NCBI GenBank assembly: GCA_010692635.1
Contig: JAAHGL010000053.1
Coordinates: 1 to 40,576 of the forward strand
DNA length: 40,576 bases
DNA from: Symploca sp. SIO2C1
GTDB taxonomy: Bacteria; Cyanobacteriota; Cyanobacteriia; Cyanobacteriales; Coleofasciculaceae
Reading direction: 5' to 3'
The position numbers and the translations under genes are program-made. Shown piece after piece: positions 16,684 through 24,829 of the stretch. The notes under the pieces were generated by a model. The model was given only the letters and a program-made list of their open reading frames with translations, had not been told where the DNA came from and searched no databases. Positions within the stretch are counted from its first letter, which is position 1. Each line of letters starts with the position of its first letter.

Positions 16684-17000
16684 ACTACCCTGAACTAGTG
16701 CAAACAATTCTGAAAAATCATCTGGGTAATCATTTAAATAGTAATACAGAGGTTCATCTTATATTCGATACAGATCGCGATCGCTATCAAGTATTGCATA
16801 TCGGCTGGGAAGGTTTGAGCAGAGTATTTGGTTGCATCGTTTATGTGGAAATTAAAGATGATAAAATCTGGCTCCAACGGGATGGAACAGAAATTGGAGT
16901 TGCTAGCGAATTAGTTGCAGCTGGCGTACCTAAGCAAGATATCGTTTTAGCATTTCACGCTCCCTATAAACGGAAATTTACTGAATTTGCTGTTGGTTAG
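16671..17000 (+). CDS. xisI: XisI family protein
   Basis: XisI is the regular partner of XisH. The 109 residues include VHLIFDTDRDRYQVLHIGWE, then a segment with KIWLQRDGTEIGVASELVAAG and the closing LAFHAPYKRKFTEFAVG, all characteristic. The start ATG is inside the last codons of xisH. It ends 60 bases before the 3' end of the opposing SUMF1-like gene. Confidence 0.93.
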   Translation: MEKLNYPELVQTILKNHLGNHLNSNTEVHLIFDTDRDRYQVLHIGWEGLSRVFGCIVYVEIKDDKIWLQRDGTEIGVASELVAAGVPKQDIVLAFHAPYKRKFTEFAVG

Positions 17001-17060
17001 ATTTCTTTACTAGATTAAAGGTTCCTAATTGAGTTTGTCGATGTGATCTAACCACACTAG

Positions 17061-18116
17061 TTACAAATTTAAATCAATTTTCTCTCTAACTAACCGAATA
17101 CCTTCCCACGCTGGTATCCTTCCTGCTTGTCGCTCATCTAGTAATACTAAGTAAACATAAAGCGGGTAAATTTCATCTATCCTTGCTTGATACTCGCGGC
17201 TGATAGCTTCACTCTTTTGAGAGCTTAAATGAATTTCCTTTAGCACCTCTCTATTTTGGGATACAGTTTTGTAGGTTACAAACAATACCTGATAAATAAC
17301 AATAAAAAACAATAGAGGGAAGTACAAAATTAGGAAATCACTAGCTTTGTCTACTTCAATTCTGTTGTAGAGGTCTTGGTTAAGGTCGCGGTTGAGGAAG
17401 TGGTTGAGGTCACGGTTGAGGTCGCCGTAGGCGAAGCGATTGAGGTCACGGTTGAGGTTGCGGTTAAGGACATGGTTGAGGAACCCGTTGAGGTTTAGGT
17501 AGAGGACGTGGTTGAGGTCGCGGTTGCGGTTTAGGAAACGATTGAGTTTACCGTAGAGGTCGCTGTAGAGGTAGAGGAACCGGTTGAGTTTGCCATAGAG
17601 GTTGCTGTAGAGGTCTTGGTTGAGGTTGAGGTTGAGAAAGCGGTTGAGTTTGCCATAGAGGTGGTGGTTAAGAATAACAATCTCAGCTAAATTGCTATAC
17701 CAGTCTTGCAACTGAGTTGCTTTTATTCCAGCAATCACTTGCTCTCCCCGATCATTGCACCAGCAGCCAATCTGTTGTTCTGTAGCAGGATTCTCCTCAG
17801 CCTCAACTAAAGTCGGCAGTCTGTACCTGAATCCTAGGGCAGAGTGCTGCTGAGTTAACCATTCACAAAACTCTTCTGCATCACTGGCTCGTACTCCACT
17901 GATAGGCTTTTGGGCATCTCCAGGGGAAAACCTGTAATCTATCCAATGATCCGGCTGGCGATTTTTACCTGCTTGGCGCATCTCATCAATAAAAAGCTGA
18001 TATTCCGCGCAGGTGATGTAGTTCAGGTCAATTTCGACATTTTCATCAATTCGTACTAGATTTTTTAGTCGCCGGGATAGCAGTACGTTCGCTGCTAACT
18101 GGAATCTTTCTGTCAT
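17061..18116 (-). CDS. Truncated SUMF1/FGE-like protein with DLNR repeats and a membrane segment
   Basis: Residues about 25-145 resemble the N-terminal part of formylglycine-generating-enzyme/sulfatase-modifying-factor domains: ITCAEYQLFIDEMRQAGKNR, HWIDYRFSPGDAQKPISGVR, DAEEFCEWLTQQ and RYRLPTLVEAEEN. The C-terminal half of that fold, with the usual GGSW...R and catalytic cysteines, is absent. It is replaced by residues about 153-252 in which DLNR/FLNR/DLNQ-type tetrapeptides repeat. A hydrophobic segment follows (about 259-281), then a helical tail. The gene overlaps the NACHT gene by 4 bases (ATGA), so they form one operon. SUMF1-like partners of NACHT ATPases occur in cyanobacteria; here the domain is unlikely to be an active FGE. 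A ligand-sensing or effector role is inferred. Confidence 0.75.
   Translation of the reverse strand: MTERFQLAANVLLSRRLKNLVRIDENVEIDLNYITCAEYQLFIDEMRQAGKNRQPDHWIDYRFSPGDAQKPISGVRASDAEEFCEWLTQQHSALGFRYRLPTLVEAEENPATEQQIGCWCNDRGEQVIAGIKATQLQDWYSNLAEIVILNHHLYGKLNRFLNLNLNQDLYSNLYGKLNRFLYLYSDLYGKLNRFLNRNRDLNHVLYLNLNGFLNHVLNRNLNRDLNRFAYGDLNRDLNHFLNRDLNQDLYNRIEVDKASDFLILYFPLLFFIVIYQVLFVTYKTVSQNREVLKEIHLSSQKSEAISREYQARIDEIYPLYVYLVLLDERQAGRIPAWEGIRLVREKIDLNL
17370..17665. repeat. Degenerate 12-bp coding tandem repeat
   Basis: The + strand shows GGTTGAGGTCGCGGTTGAGG-like units with a 12-base period and interruptions (GCCGTAGGCGAAGCG, TTGCCGTAGAGG). On the - strand they encode Asp-Leu-Asn-Arg tetrapeptides. 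The even spacing with no frame breaks shows selection on the protein or recent slippage. Confidence 0.85.
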
Positions 18117-20122
18117 CGGCTTTCCAAATCTGCCTCCAACCTCGCTTCTAGCTGCTGCTTAACCTCTGGGTAAACACTCAATCCCTCCTCTAGGCAATCA
18201 TAGGCTAGTGCCATAGCCTCCACTGATGGAGAGGGTAAAGCTAAGACTGCACGAATTAGCTTGCTAACATTAGTCTGAGCAGCATAGAGACGGATAGCTT
18301 CAGTCCACCAGGAATTATTAATATTCGCGATTAAGAGCTCTTCATTATTTGTTTCCTTGAGCTCAACAGCGGCTAAATATTCTTGAAAACTCAGATGAGC
18401 AAATTCATAAACTCCTAACTCTTTTTCCACTAACAAGCCACTGACATCCTTAACTTGCTCGAGGAACTCCTGGGAATTCGCTGCACTACCAGCCACCTCC
18501 GCCAACTTGTCTTGAATCAGAGAGACTCCTTCAGGTAGGGTAAATTCACGAGTATTGTTCTGCATAAGCGCTAGTGCCAGGACTTGCAACACAGATTGCT
18601 TTTGGGTTGCGGTTAGAAGCTCCTCAATCTTCTTCGCCCTCAGTCGCCTTTCTAGTAACACCTCGCAAATTTCCTTATAAAGCTCAACCCGTTTTCCCGG
18701 TAGAGCACTACCCCGACGGTGAACAGTAGCAATCATCGTAAGTAGCAAAGGGTTAACCGCCATTGCTGCTAGGGGTGAGCTCTTTCTCACCCTCTCAATC
18801 AAGTCATCAGCTTGTTGTTTGGCTTCTTCCTCCACGCCCAAATCTTCTTCACCAGCCCGACTCATCACTTCAGTTTGCAAGTACCAGCTGTGAATAAACT
18901 GTTTCACTTGCTTGAGGTTGAACGGTTGCACTTCTAAGACAGTTACCCCTTGTTGTAACCGAGCACTCTGATAACCAAAAGGTCGAGAAGTTAGGATAAA
19001 AGGAGTATCTGGATATACTTCCATCTGCTTATCAACCCAACGGCTAACCTGTTGGCGCTCGGTTTTATCCGCAACCTCATCCAACCCATCCAGCATTACC
19101 AAACATTCGTTTTGGCGTAATTTCTCGGCAAACCAGTCAGGAGGTGGATTAAGAGGCTGAAGTTTGCGTTGCCGCTTCACCTGTTCGGTAATCAACTCTG
19201 CTAAAGGTGGTTTCTTTTGGGCAATCACCTGACGTACATCTCGGAGATACAACAACACCGGAATCAATTTTGGTGCTTGAGGATGTAGTCTTCCCTCTTG
19301 CTTAGTGGCATAAGTGAGAGTTAAATGTCTTAGGAGCGTAGTTTTACCAGAACCTGGCGCACCCAACACTGCCATGCGTCGAAATGCCGGATTTTTACCG
19401 ATCGCTGCTAAAAAATCCCAGATTGGCTTCTCCTTTGGGTTCTCTACTTTACCGCTCACCTGTGGAATAATGTTGGGGTCTACCTGAACTGCTTCCTTGG
19501 AAACAATCTTGAGTGGCACAAACACTTTTTGCAGTTTCAGAATACGGTCTTTATCCAATCCCTGTGTCTGATAGTCTCGACAGGTATAAACTAAGCTTCG
19601 GTAATATTCGGGCTTAAATTCTGAGGTTAATTCCCACAGCAGAAATTCAACTTTGCTAATGATACGGGCTACAATGGCATCCATTCGCTGATCCACCAAT
19701 GGATCTAGTCTTGTCTGACTCTGTTGTCTGAGTTTGTTGATCAAGCGGATAATAATTGGTAAAAGCAGAGCGAATATTGTTAAAACTAGAAAACCAATTG
19801 CTGTTATCCATTGACCCTTCAGTAAAAAATGGATCGCTAGAACCAAAATAAAGCCAACAACAGCAATCTGTAGCCAATCTTTAAACCGATGCCAATTTCT
19901 AGGCTCCGTAGATTCTTCACTTGCTTTAGTAGTACTCGATTCCATGACAGCAGAGACCCCGATTAAAACCAACGTCACTACTAAAAGCAAGGGATCGTCA
20001 AATTTACTTACAAATGGGGAATTTGCCAATTTACTAATCAGCAAAGCCAATATACTGCCTACCGATAAAGGTAGGAAAGATTTCCAGAAGTTAGCAACTT
20101 TGGACATGAGGAGATCAGACAA
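18113..20122 (-). CDS. Membrane-anchored NACHT-domain NTPase
   Basis: This 669-residue NACHT STAND ATPase is related to NLR proteins. The N-terminus has about four hydrophobic segments (16-33, 43-60, 84-101, 105-128). The Walker A motif is GAPGSGKTT (254-262). The Walker B is CLVMLDGLDEV (340-350), followed by a sensor-type FILTSRPFGY. The C-terminal helical region includes LLTMIATVHRR and YEFAHLSFQEYLAAVEL, standard for NACHT proteins. No nuclease or other enzymatic effector is fused; the membrane segments may be the effector or anchor. Many bacterial NACHT proteins protect against phage. The downstream SUMF1-like protein is the likely functional partner. Direct involvement in defence here is inferred. 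Confidence 0.9.
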   Translation of the reverse strand: MSDLLMSKVANFWKSFLPLSVGSILALLISKLANSPFVSKFDDPLLLVVTLVLIGVSAVMESSTTKASEESTEPRNWHRFKDWLQIAVVGFILVLAIHFLLKGQWITAIGFLVLTIFALLLPIIIRLINKLRQQSQTRLDPLVDQRMDAIVARIISKVEFLLWELTSEFKPEYYRSLVYTCRDYQTQGLDKDRILKLQKVFVPLKIVSKEAVQVDPNIIPQVSGKVENPKEKPIWDFLAAIGKNPAFRRMAVLGAPGSGKTTLLRHLTLTYATKQEGRLHPQAPKLIPVLLYLRDVRQVIAQKKPPLAELITEQVKRQRKLQPLNPPPDWFAEKLRQNECLVMLDGLDEVADKTERQQVSRWVDKQMEVYPDTPFILTSRPFGYQSARLQQGVTVLEVQPFNLKQVKQFIHSWYLQTEVMSRAGEEDLGVEEEAKQQADDLIERVRKSSPLAAMAVNPLLLTMIATVHRRGSALPGKRVELYKEICEVLLERRLRAKKIEELLTATQKQSVLQVLALALMQNNTREFTLPEGVSLIQDKLAEVAGSAANSQEFLEQVKDVSGLLVEKELGVYEFAHLSFQEYLAAVELKETNNEELLIANINNSWWTEAIRLYAAQTNVSKLIRAVLALPSPSVEAMALAYDCLEEGLSVYPEVKQQLEARLEADLESR

Positions 20123-20400
20123 CAGCCTATTGCCTCCCAGTTTAAGCGATCGCTTTTGGAAATTGGGAATTGGGAATTGGGAGGTTAAAAATTGATAATG
20201 GACGAGATCTTAAACCAAATTTATCAATTATCAATTATCAATTATCAATTATCAATTGATAAAGGTGAATTAGTCACACATGAGATAAGGTGTAAATATA
20301 GCGAAGTTGTGAGGAAGAGTCATCTAGTTTTATAGAATTTAGTCGTACTCTCTCTCTCCCTCACCTCTAGGGAAGAATTTGTCATAAATGGAGGTAGCCC
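20123..20400. repeat. Intergenic tandem repeats upstream of the NACHT operon
   Basis: It contains GGGAATTGGGAATTGGGAGG-type units (about 20162-20183) and a run of TTATCAA heptamers (about 20221-20260) closed by TTGATAA. A HIP1 site (GCGATCGC) lies at about 20148. No gene is seen; the promoters of the NACHT gene and the following small gene must be here. Confidence 0.7.
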
Positions 20401-20598
20401 ATGCAGATAAGTGAATGGTCAATTGTACAAATATCCGCCTATCCTAAATGGATTGTGGGTGTGAGCCATACCAAAACTCAGGGCTACCAGTGTTGGGTGA
20501 TTAATCCTAACTTAGATGTTCTAAGTGATGGAGAAATTTACGGCACTAGTAGTGCTGCAATGGCAGCGGGTCGTAGTTTTGTAGAAAGAAGTAGATAG
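20401..20598 (+). CDS. Small conserved-looking protein, function unknown
   Basis: The 65-residue product (MQISEWSIVQISAYPKWIVG...) has no membrane segment and a mixed beta/alpha look, with GGAGG upstream of the ATG as a good ribosome binding site. I do not recognise a family. The stop codon TAG is formed where the AGGGCTTGCTGAATAA repeat end begins (20597), so a few natural C-terminal residues may have been lost or changed. Confidence 0.65.
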   Translation: MQISEWSIVQISAYPKWIVGVSHTKTQGYQCWVINPNLDVLSDGEIYGTSSAAMAAGRSFVERSR

Positions 20599-20612
20599 GG
20601 CTTGCTGAATAA
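20597..20612. mobile_element. Solo end of the AGGGCTTGCTGAATAA element
   Basis: These 16 bases match the terminus of the element at 29733-29983. I find no opposite terminus nearby; this is an isolated or decayed end. Confidence 0.6.
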
Positions 20613-20675
20613 AAATATCAGCCATACCAGGTATAGCCTTACTCATTACTCTTGTTGAAAAAAGCTCACCCCAGC

Positions 20676-20771
20676 TTAGCCACCTGCTGCAAAGGTAACC
20701 ATAATTATTACTGAGAGTAATAGACCAGGACTCAGTAGCACTACTAACATTAACAATTCATGGGGGGTCAT
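20676..20771 (-). CDS. Putative 31-residue single-pass membrane miniprotein
   Basis: The - strand frame from ATG 20771 reads MTPHELLMLVVLLSPGLLLS, then VIIMVTFAAGG and stop. It has AGGAG 10 bases upstream and a single strongly hydrophobic helix, the pattern of the small subunits of photosynthetic or NDH-1 complexes. I cannot match it to a named subunit. The combination of a good ribosome binding site and a clean hydrophobic span is the only evidence. Confidence 0.45.
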   Translation of the reverse strand: MTPHELLMLVVLLSPGLLLSVIIMVTFAAGG

Positions 20772-20870
20772 AACCTTAGATCTCCTACCTAAACTACTCA
20801 AATCTTAAGCTAACTTGGGTGTGGCAGTAACTGTGTGAAAATGAACAATTTATTCCAAATTACCAGTCGC

Positions 20871-22052
20871 TTATTGCTGTGATAACCGTTTAACAGCTTG
20901 TCCTCCTAAGAGTCGATGAGCATCTTCGAGTAAGTCAGGAATTTTCTTGGCGTGGGGACTCTGCTGTAGACATTGTTCTAGCTCTAATTCTCTCACCCGT
21001 TCCGCTGGAGCGCCAGGAAACCAATGCCCAGCGTTGGATAGTAGGTTGTAGCGCATCTTCGCATAGTCAACTAGATCGTAAGCGATCGCGAGGTTCCTCA
21101 ACCACAAAATCACCGGAATATTGATTCCTCCAGGGGTTTGTTCGGGGGTAGGTAAACCCAAATGCCAGCTATCTACCCAGTCTTTTCCCAGTCGTGCGAT
21201 CGCGGCTTGTTCTAAACGTTCTAGAATTGGTGGTAAGATTTCATCTGCTTGCTCCAATAGTTCCACTGCTTTGAGGTGTTCATCAAAATCTGACGGTCGT
21301 GATGCACCTAAACTTAAGGTATGTACGGGAGGATGGGAAAGGCAAAACAAATCATTAAACACCATTGGACTAAGGGGAGCACAGAGTTCAACCAATCTTG
21401 GTGGTGGTTTGTAGAGCATTCCCCCTTTATCTGAAGGACTAATGATAAACACCCCTATATCGTGGCGCTGAGCAGCTTCAATAGCAGGCCAGTTCAATTG
21501 ATTGATGTAGTACCAGTGCAAGTTAACGTAGTCAAACCGGTTCGTTTCAATTGCTTTAACAATTACATCTGTAGGACCATGAGTTGAAAAGCCAATGAAA
21601 CGGACTTTTCCCTCCGCTTGCAGCTGCTGTGCCACATCCAAACAACCACCAGGACGGGTACTATAGTCCAATAACTCATAAGTATTGATACCATGCAACG
21701 AGAATAAATCTACATAGTCTAGTTTCAAGAAAGCCAAGGATTGCTGAAACTTACGCCGAAATTCTTGAGAGTCTGGTTTAGGGGAAACCTTAGTTTGCAC
21801 AATCAGTTGCTCACGGGGAAGATGGGGTAGAATTTTTCCCAACTGCATTTCCGAAGTACCATAGCCACGAGCGGTTTCAATGTGATTAATCCCTACTTCT
21901 AGAGAACGGCGAATGATAGCTTCCAAATTCTGTTGATTGTTTTTGGGAATCTGCCAACCTGGGGTATCCTGCCACTTAAAGTGGTAGCGCATACCACCAC
22001 AGGAAAACACCGGCATTTGTAATTGTGTGCGTCCAAATCTTCGGTATTGCAT
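20871..22052 (-). CDS. Aldo/keto reductase with degenerate ferredoxin-like C-terminus
   Basis: It is a 393-residue NAD(P)H-dependent oxidoreductase of the AKR fold. Visible features: MQYRRFGRTQLQMPVFSCGG, the tetrad residues in HIETARGYG (Glu59 in place of the usual Asp, Tyr64), Lys88 in VQTKVSPK and His120 in DLFSLHG. The last about 90 residues follow the double-[4Fe-4S] ferredoxin domain seen in many such enzymes (GINIPVILWLRNLAIAYDLV, YAKMRYNLL), yet the CxxCxxC cysteines are replaced (HLGLPTPEQTPGG). So the iron-sulfur clusters have been lost while the fold remains. Substrate unknown. Confidence 0.85.
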   Translation of the reverse strand: MQYRRFGRTQLQMPVFSCGGMRYHFKWQDTPGWQIPKNNQQNLEAIIRRSLEVGINHIETARGYGTSEMQLGKILPHLPREQLIVQTKVSPKPDSQEFRRKFQQSLAFLKLDYVDLFSLHGINTYELLDYSTRPGGCLDVAQQLQAEGKVRFIGFSTHGPTDVIVKAIETNRFDYVNLHWYYINQLNWPAIEAAQRHDIGVFIISPSDKGGMLYKPPPRLVELCAPLSPMVFNDLFCLSHPPVHTLSLGASRPSDFDEHLKAVELLEQADEILPPILERLEQAAIARLGKDWVDSWHLGLPTPEQTPGGINIPVILWLRNLAIAYDLVDYAKMRYNLLSNAGHWFPGAPAERVRELELEQCLQQSPHAKKIPDLLEDAHRLLGGQAVKRLSQQ

Positions 22053-22338
22053 GATGATTTAGGGCTTGCTGAATAAGTTCAACTCTGAAGAAACTCTGAA
22101 AAGCTAATGGCTAATGGCTAATGGCTAATGGCTAATGTCTTAAGAAACAAGGCTCCGAGGCAACAGGCATTGGTGTCAACTTAAGATGAAAACCCCCTCA
22201 TCCCCTAACCCCTTCTCCCCACTTGGGAGAAGGGGAACAAGAAGCGAAGCTCTGGAAGAGGATTAGACTCTTGTTTCTGGCCTTCGTAGCGGATTTAAAG
22301 CAATCGTACAATATGTAGATAATTTGCAAATAGATATA
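22053..22338. repeat. Repeat-rich gap between aldo/keto reductase and DUF924 gene
   Basis: From left to right: a solo element end AGGGCTTGCTGAATAAGT (22061-22078), a GCTAATG tandem run (about 22103-22137), AAGAAACAAGG (22142-22152) with its counterpart CTTGTTTCT (22269-22277) and TTCGTAGCGG, and a CCCCTTCTCCCCACTTGGGA palindrome. The AAGAAACAAG...CTTGTTTCT pair belongs to the same family as 13301-13488 and 23789-23906. No gene is seen. Confidence 0.7.
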
Positions 22339-22914
22339 ATGTCACAAGTCAACGAGATTTTAGATTTTTGGTTCGGTAAGCCTGAAGACGCTGATTATGG
22401 GAAGATTCGCAAGTTCTGGTTTACCAAAAATTTAGAATTTGACCAAGAAGTGCGATCGCATTTTCTCTCAGTTTATCAGCAGGCTGCTGCAGGTCAGTTG
22501 GATGAATGGCAGACTTCACCCCACAGTTGTCTCGCACTGATTATTATGCTCGATCAGTTCCCTCGCAATATGTTTCGCTCTCAACCCCAAGCTTTTGCCA
22601 CTGATCCTCAGGCTCTTAGTATTGCTCAGTATGGCCTTAATCAAGGTTTTGATCAACAATTGCTACCAGTACAACGCTGGTTTATTTACATGCCGTTTGA
22701 ACATAGCGAAAATCTGGAGCATCAGCGTCAGTCTGTTGAGTTATTTTCTACTCTCAAAGATGATCCTGACTGTGCCTCAGGTATTGATTATGCTCACCGT
22801 CACCTGAAAGTAATTGAACGCTTTGGACGTTTTCCTCACCGTAACCAAATTTTGGGTCGAGAAAGCACTCCAGAAGAAGTAGAATTTCTCCAACAACCTG
22901 GTTCATCTTTTTGA
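22339..22914 (+). CDS. DUF924 family protein
   Basis: The 191-residue all-helical protein matches the DUF924 family (TPR-like fold, function unknown). Typical stretches: EILDFWFGKPEDADYG, RKFWFTKNLEFDQEVRSHF, ALIIMLDQFPRNMFR and WFIYMPFEHSENLEHQRQSV, ending in RFGRFPHRNQILGRESTPEE. The frame is open from a TTG at 22324, but ATG 22339 starts five residues before the conserved EILDFWFG and is preferred. Confidence 0.9.
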   Translation: MSQVNEILDFWFGKPEDADYGKIRKFWFTKNLEFDQEVRSHFLSVYQQAAAGQLDEWQTSPHSCLALIIMLDQFPRNMFRSQPQAFATDPQALSIAQYGLNQGFDQQLLPVQRWFIYMPFEHSENLEHQRQSVELFSTLKDDPDCASGIDYAHRHLKVIERFGRFPHRNQILGRESTPEEVEFLQQPGSSF

Positions 22915-23160
22915 TTGCTCAAAGGTCGAACTCAGTTTAATAGACAACTGTAGCAGAGCTCCCAAGTCAAGAGAGCTTCAGATGGGTGAACGAAATTTTG
23001 GGTGGGATTTCCTAGCTAAGTATTCAAAAATTATAAGTTCTCTCTTCTCCCTCAGCTCCCTCAGCTCCCCCAGCTCCCCACCCTTTTTTTCGCTCACCCC
23101 TGAGACCCTTTTATTGCTTGAGTTAAGATCTAATTTCTTACAGAGGTCTATTCGCAAGTC

Positions 23161-23676
23161 ATGACAACCAAATCAAAACGAAAACTCACTGCTAGTGCTT
23201 TAATCAGCTCGGTAGTAATAGGTGCTGCCTTAATCCCCATGCATAAAGCTCAAGCACAGTTGAAGCCATCCGGACCGGTACCAGTGCACTCACAATACTA
23301 TTGCCGAGCTATAGTACGTGGCTTTAATGATGCTACGGCTCTAAGATGGGTCGATGCACACGCCCTCATGCAACAGACGAATGGAGCTTATGAATGTCAA
23401 CGTATGTATAGTGAAACTCAACCAACTCGCCAGCTTTATTTCTGTACCGCTCGGCTGTTCTCTTTAACAAATATGAGAAATGTATCTAGCAAGGAAGTAG
23501 CAGATCTTCAGAGGCGTACTGGTAATGGTTATAACTGTAACCCCATTAATCCAACACAGCTTTATAATTGCACAGCTCAGTCAGAGCCTCTGATTGATGT
23601 AACCAATGTGATTTGGGAGGAAGCAAGGGATCTTCAATTGCGTACTAATAGAGCTTATGATTGTCGCCGTCAGTAA
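23161..23676 (+). CDS. Secreted protein with three Cys-bearing repeats
   Basis: The 171 residues start with a signal peptide (KRKLTASALISSVVIGAALI, cleavage likely after AQA). Three repeats of about 40 residues follow: QYYCRAIV...YECQRM, QLYFCTARL...YNCNPI and QLYNCTAQ...YDCRRQ. Each has one Cys near its start and one near its end with an ADLQRRT/ARDLQLRT-like helix before the second, so three disulfides are likely. I do not recognise the family. Exported to the periplasm or outside. No neighbours hint at function; both sides are repeats. Confidence 0.75.
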   Translation: MTTKSKRKLTASALISSVVIGAALIPMHKAQAQLKPSGPVPVHSQYYCRAIVRGFNDATALRWVDAHALMQQTNGAYECQRMYSETQPTRQLYFCTARLFSLTNMRNVSSKEVADLQRRTGNGYNCNPINPTQLYNCTAQSEPLIDVTNVIWEEARDLQLRTNRAYDCRRQ

Positions 23677-24218
23677 TTACTCTCTTGAGAAACTAGGGAA
23701 TTGGGAATTGGGAATCGGGAATCGGGAATTGGGAAAGATATTGTTTCTCTTATTAAATTGGGGGCGCGAAGCACTCCTGGGGGGCTTTCAAGAAACAAGG
23801 CAGGAGGCAGAAGGCAGGAAGCAGAAGGCAGGAGGGAAGAGGATTTGGCTTGTTTCTTTCATTCGTAGCGGGTGGTGCGCCGCCAGTGGGGTTGCTCTTG
23901 AGAAACACGCTCAAAGCTAATGGCTAATGGCTAATCTCTGAATAAACACCGAGTCTCCGAGTCAGGGTAAACGCATCTAAATTAGTCTTGACAAAAAGAC
24001 ATTTTAATGAACTAACAAAATAATGAGGATTGATGGTTGGATGGATGTTACAAGGGTTAAAGCGATCGCTTTAACCCTTGTCAATAAGCAGCGCTTAACG
24101 CGATTATTTGAGGTTTTATTGAGATTAAGACGTTTTTATTGACAAGATGCGTCTACTCTGAGAGGTGGATTACTAATCTTCCCCTCAGAAGATTACCTTG
24201 AGCGAGATACTTGGTGCA
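23677..24218. repeat. Repeat-filled intergenic region with a large palindrome
   Basis: It contains GGGAATTGGGAATCGGG tandem units (about 23697-23735), the AAGAAACAAGG...CTTGTTTCTTTC family copy at 23789-23906, and GCTAATG units. A second part (about 23955-24165) contains a perfect 32-base palindrome centred on GCGATCGC. A short frame reading through (23657-23920) is repeat-derived and not a gene. Confidence 0.7.
24050..24081. repeat. Perfect 32-bp palindrome centred on a HIP1 site
   Basis: ACAAGGGTTAAAGC followed by GATC and its exact complement gives a palindrome without a single mismatch. The flanks carry weaker complementarity (ACGCATCT near 23971, its complement AGATGCGT near 24145), so it may be the centre of a small inverted-repeat element. 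Confidence 0.85.
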
Positions 24219-24698
24219 ATGGCAGAAAATAAAACTGATAACAACCAAATTCCATCGTCTAATCCTGAAACTAACGAAAACAATGGAGCTGCGGTAAAAA
24301 ACACGGTAGCAGCTAATGTGCAAAGCTTAGGAATCAATCAAATTCAGCGACACATCTTTCTGTGTGCGGATCAGACTAAACCTAAATGCTGTTCTAAAAA
24401 AGCTAGTCTAGAAGCTTGGAACTACTTGAAAAAACGCCTCAAAGAGTTACAACGAGACGAACCGACAGCGGCTCAACCTAGCTGTATCTTCCGCACCAAA
24501 GCCAACTGTTTACGGATTTGTGCCGATGGACCGCTGATGGTGGTATACCCAGACGGTGTCTGGTATCGTCACGCTACTCCAGAAGTCATTGAACGAATTA
24601 TCCAAGAGCATCTCATTGGCAACAAGGTGGTAGAAGAATATGTTATTACGATTCATCCCTTGCCAGAGACACTCCAAAACTCATTAGTGAATGGTTAA
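24219..24698 (+). CDS. (2Fe-2S) ferredoxin domain protein (thioredoxin-like ferredoxin)
   Basis: Residues about 45-150 form a thioredoxin-like [2Fe-2S] ferredoxin domain. The likely cluster cysteines lie in [14 protein letters not shown] and [15 protein letters not shown] (C-x7-8-C ... C-x3-C), followed by [20 protein letters not shown]. The N-terminal 40 residues are Asn-rich and disordered. The frame opens from a TTG at 24198; ATG 24219 is preferred. The partner protein is not known; cytoplasmic electron transfer is likely. Confidence 0.88.
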   Translation: MAENKTDNNQIPSSNPETNENNGAAVKNTVAANVQSLGINQIQRHIFLCADQTKPKCCSKKASLEAWNYLKKRLKELQRDEPTAAQPSCIFRTKANCLRICADGPLMVVYPDGVWYRHATPEVIERIIQEHLIGNKVVEEYVITIHPLPETLQNSLVNG

Positions 24699-24735
24699 TT
24701 GTCAATTGATAATTGATAATTGATAATTGAGAAAC

Positions 24736-24765
24736 TGTAGAGACGTTGCAGGCAAAGTCTCTACA
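24736..24765. repeat. TGTAGAGAC palindromic repeat
   Basis: TGTAGAGAC (24736-24744) pairs with GTCTCTACA (24757-24765), followed by GGGTTTTTGG. It lies between two convergent genes and may serve as a weak terminator. The heptamer repeat TTGATAA (about 24706-24730) precedes it. Confidence 0.65.
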
Positions 24766-24829
24766 GGGTTTTTGGAGGTTGTCGAATAAAGGGGGTAGCT
24801 CTCCCCGGATTTGCTATGAGATTTGTAGC

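Noticed and set aside
20597-22078. A compound transposon bounded by AGGGCTTGCTGAATAA ends
   Set aside because: The two ends are in the same orientation, and the gene between them is a metabolic reductase, not a transposase.
23657-23920. 87-residue + strand frame
   Set aside because: Composed of GGGAATT and AAGAAACAAG repeat DNA, without ribosome binding site.
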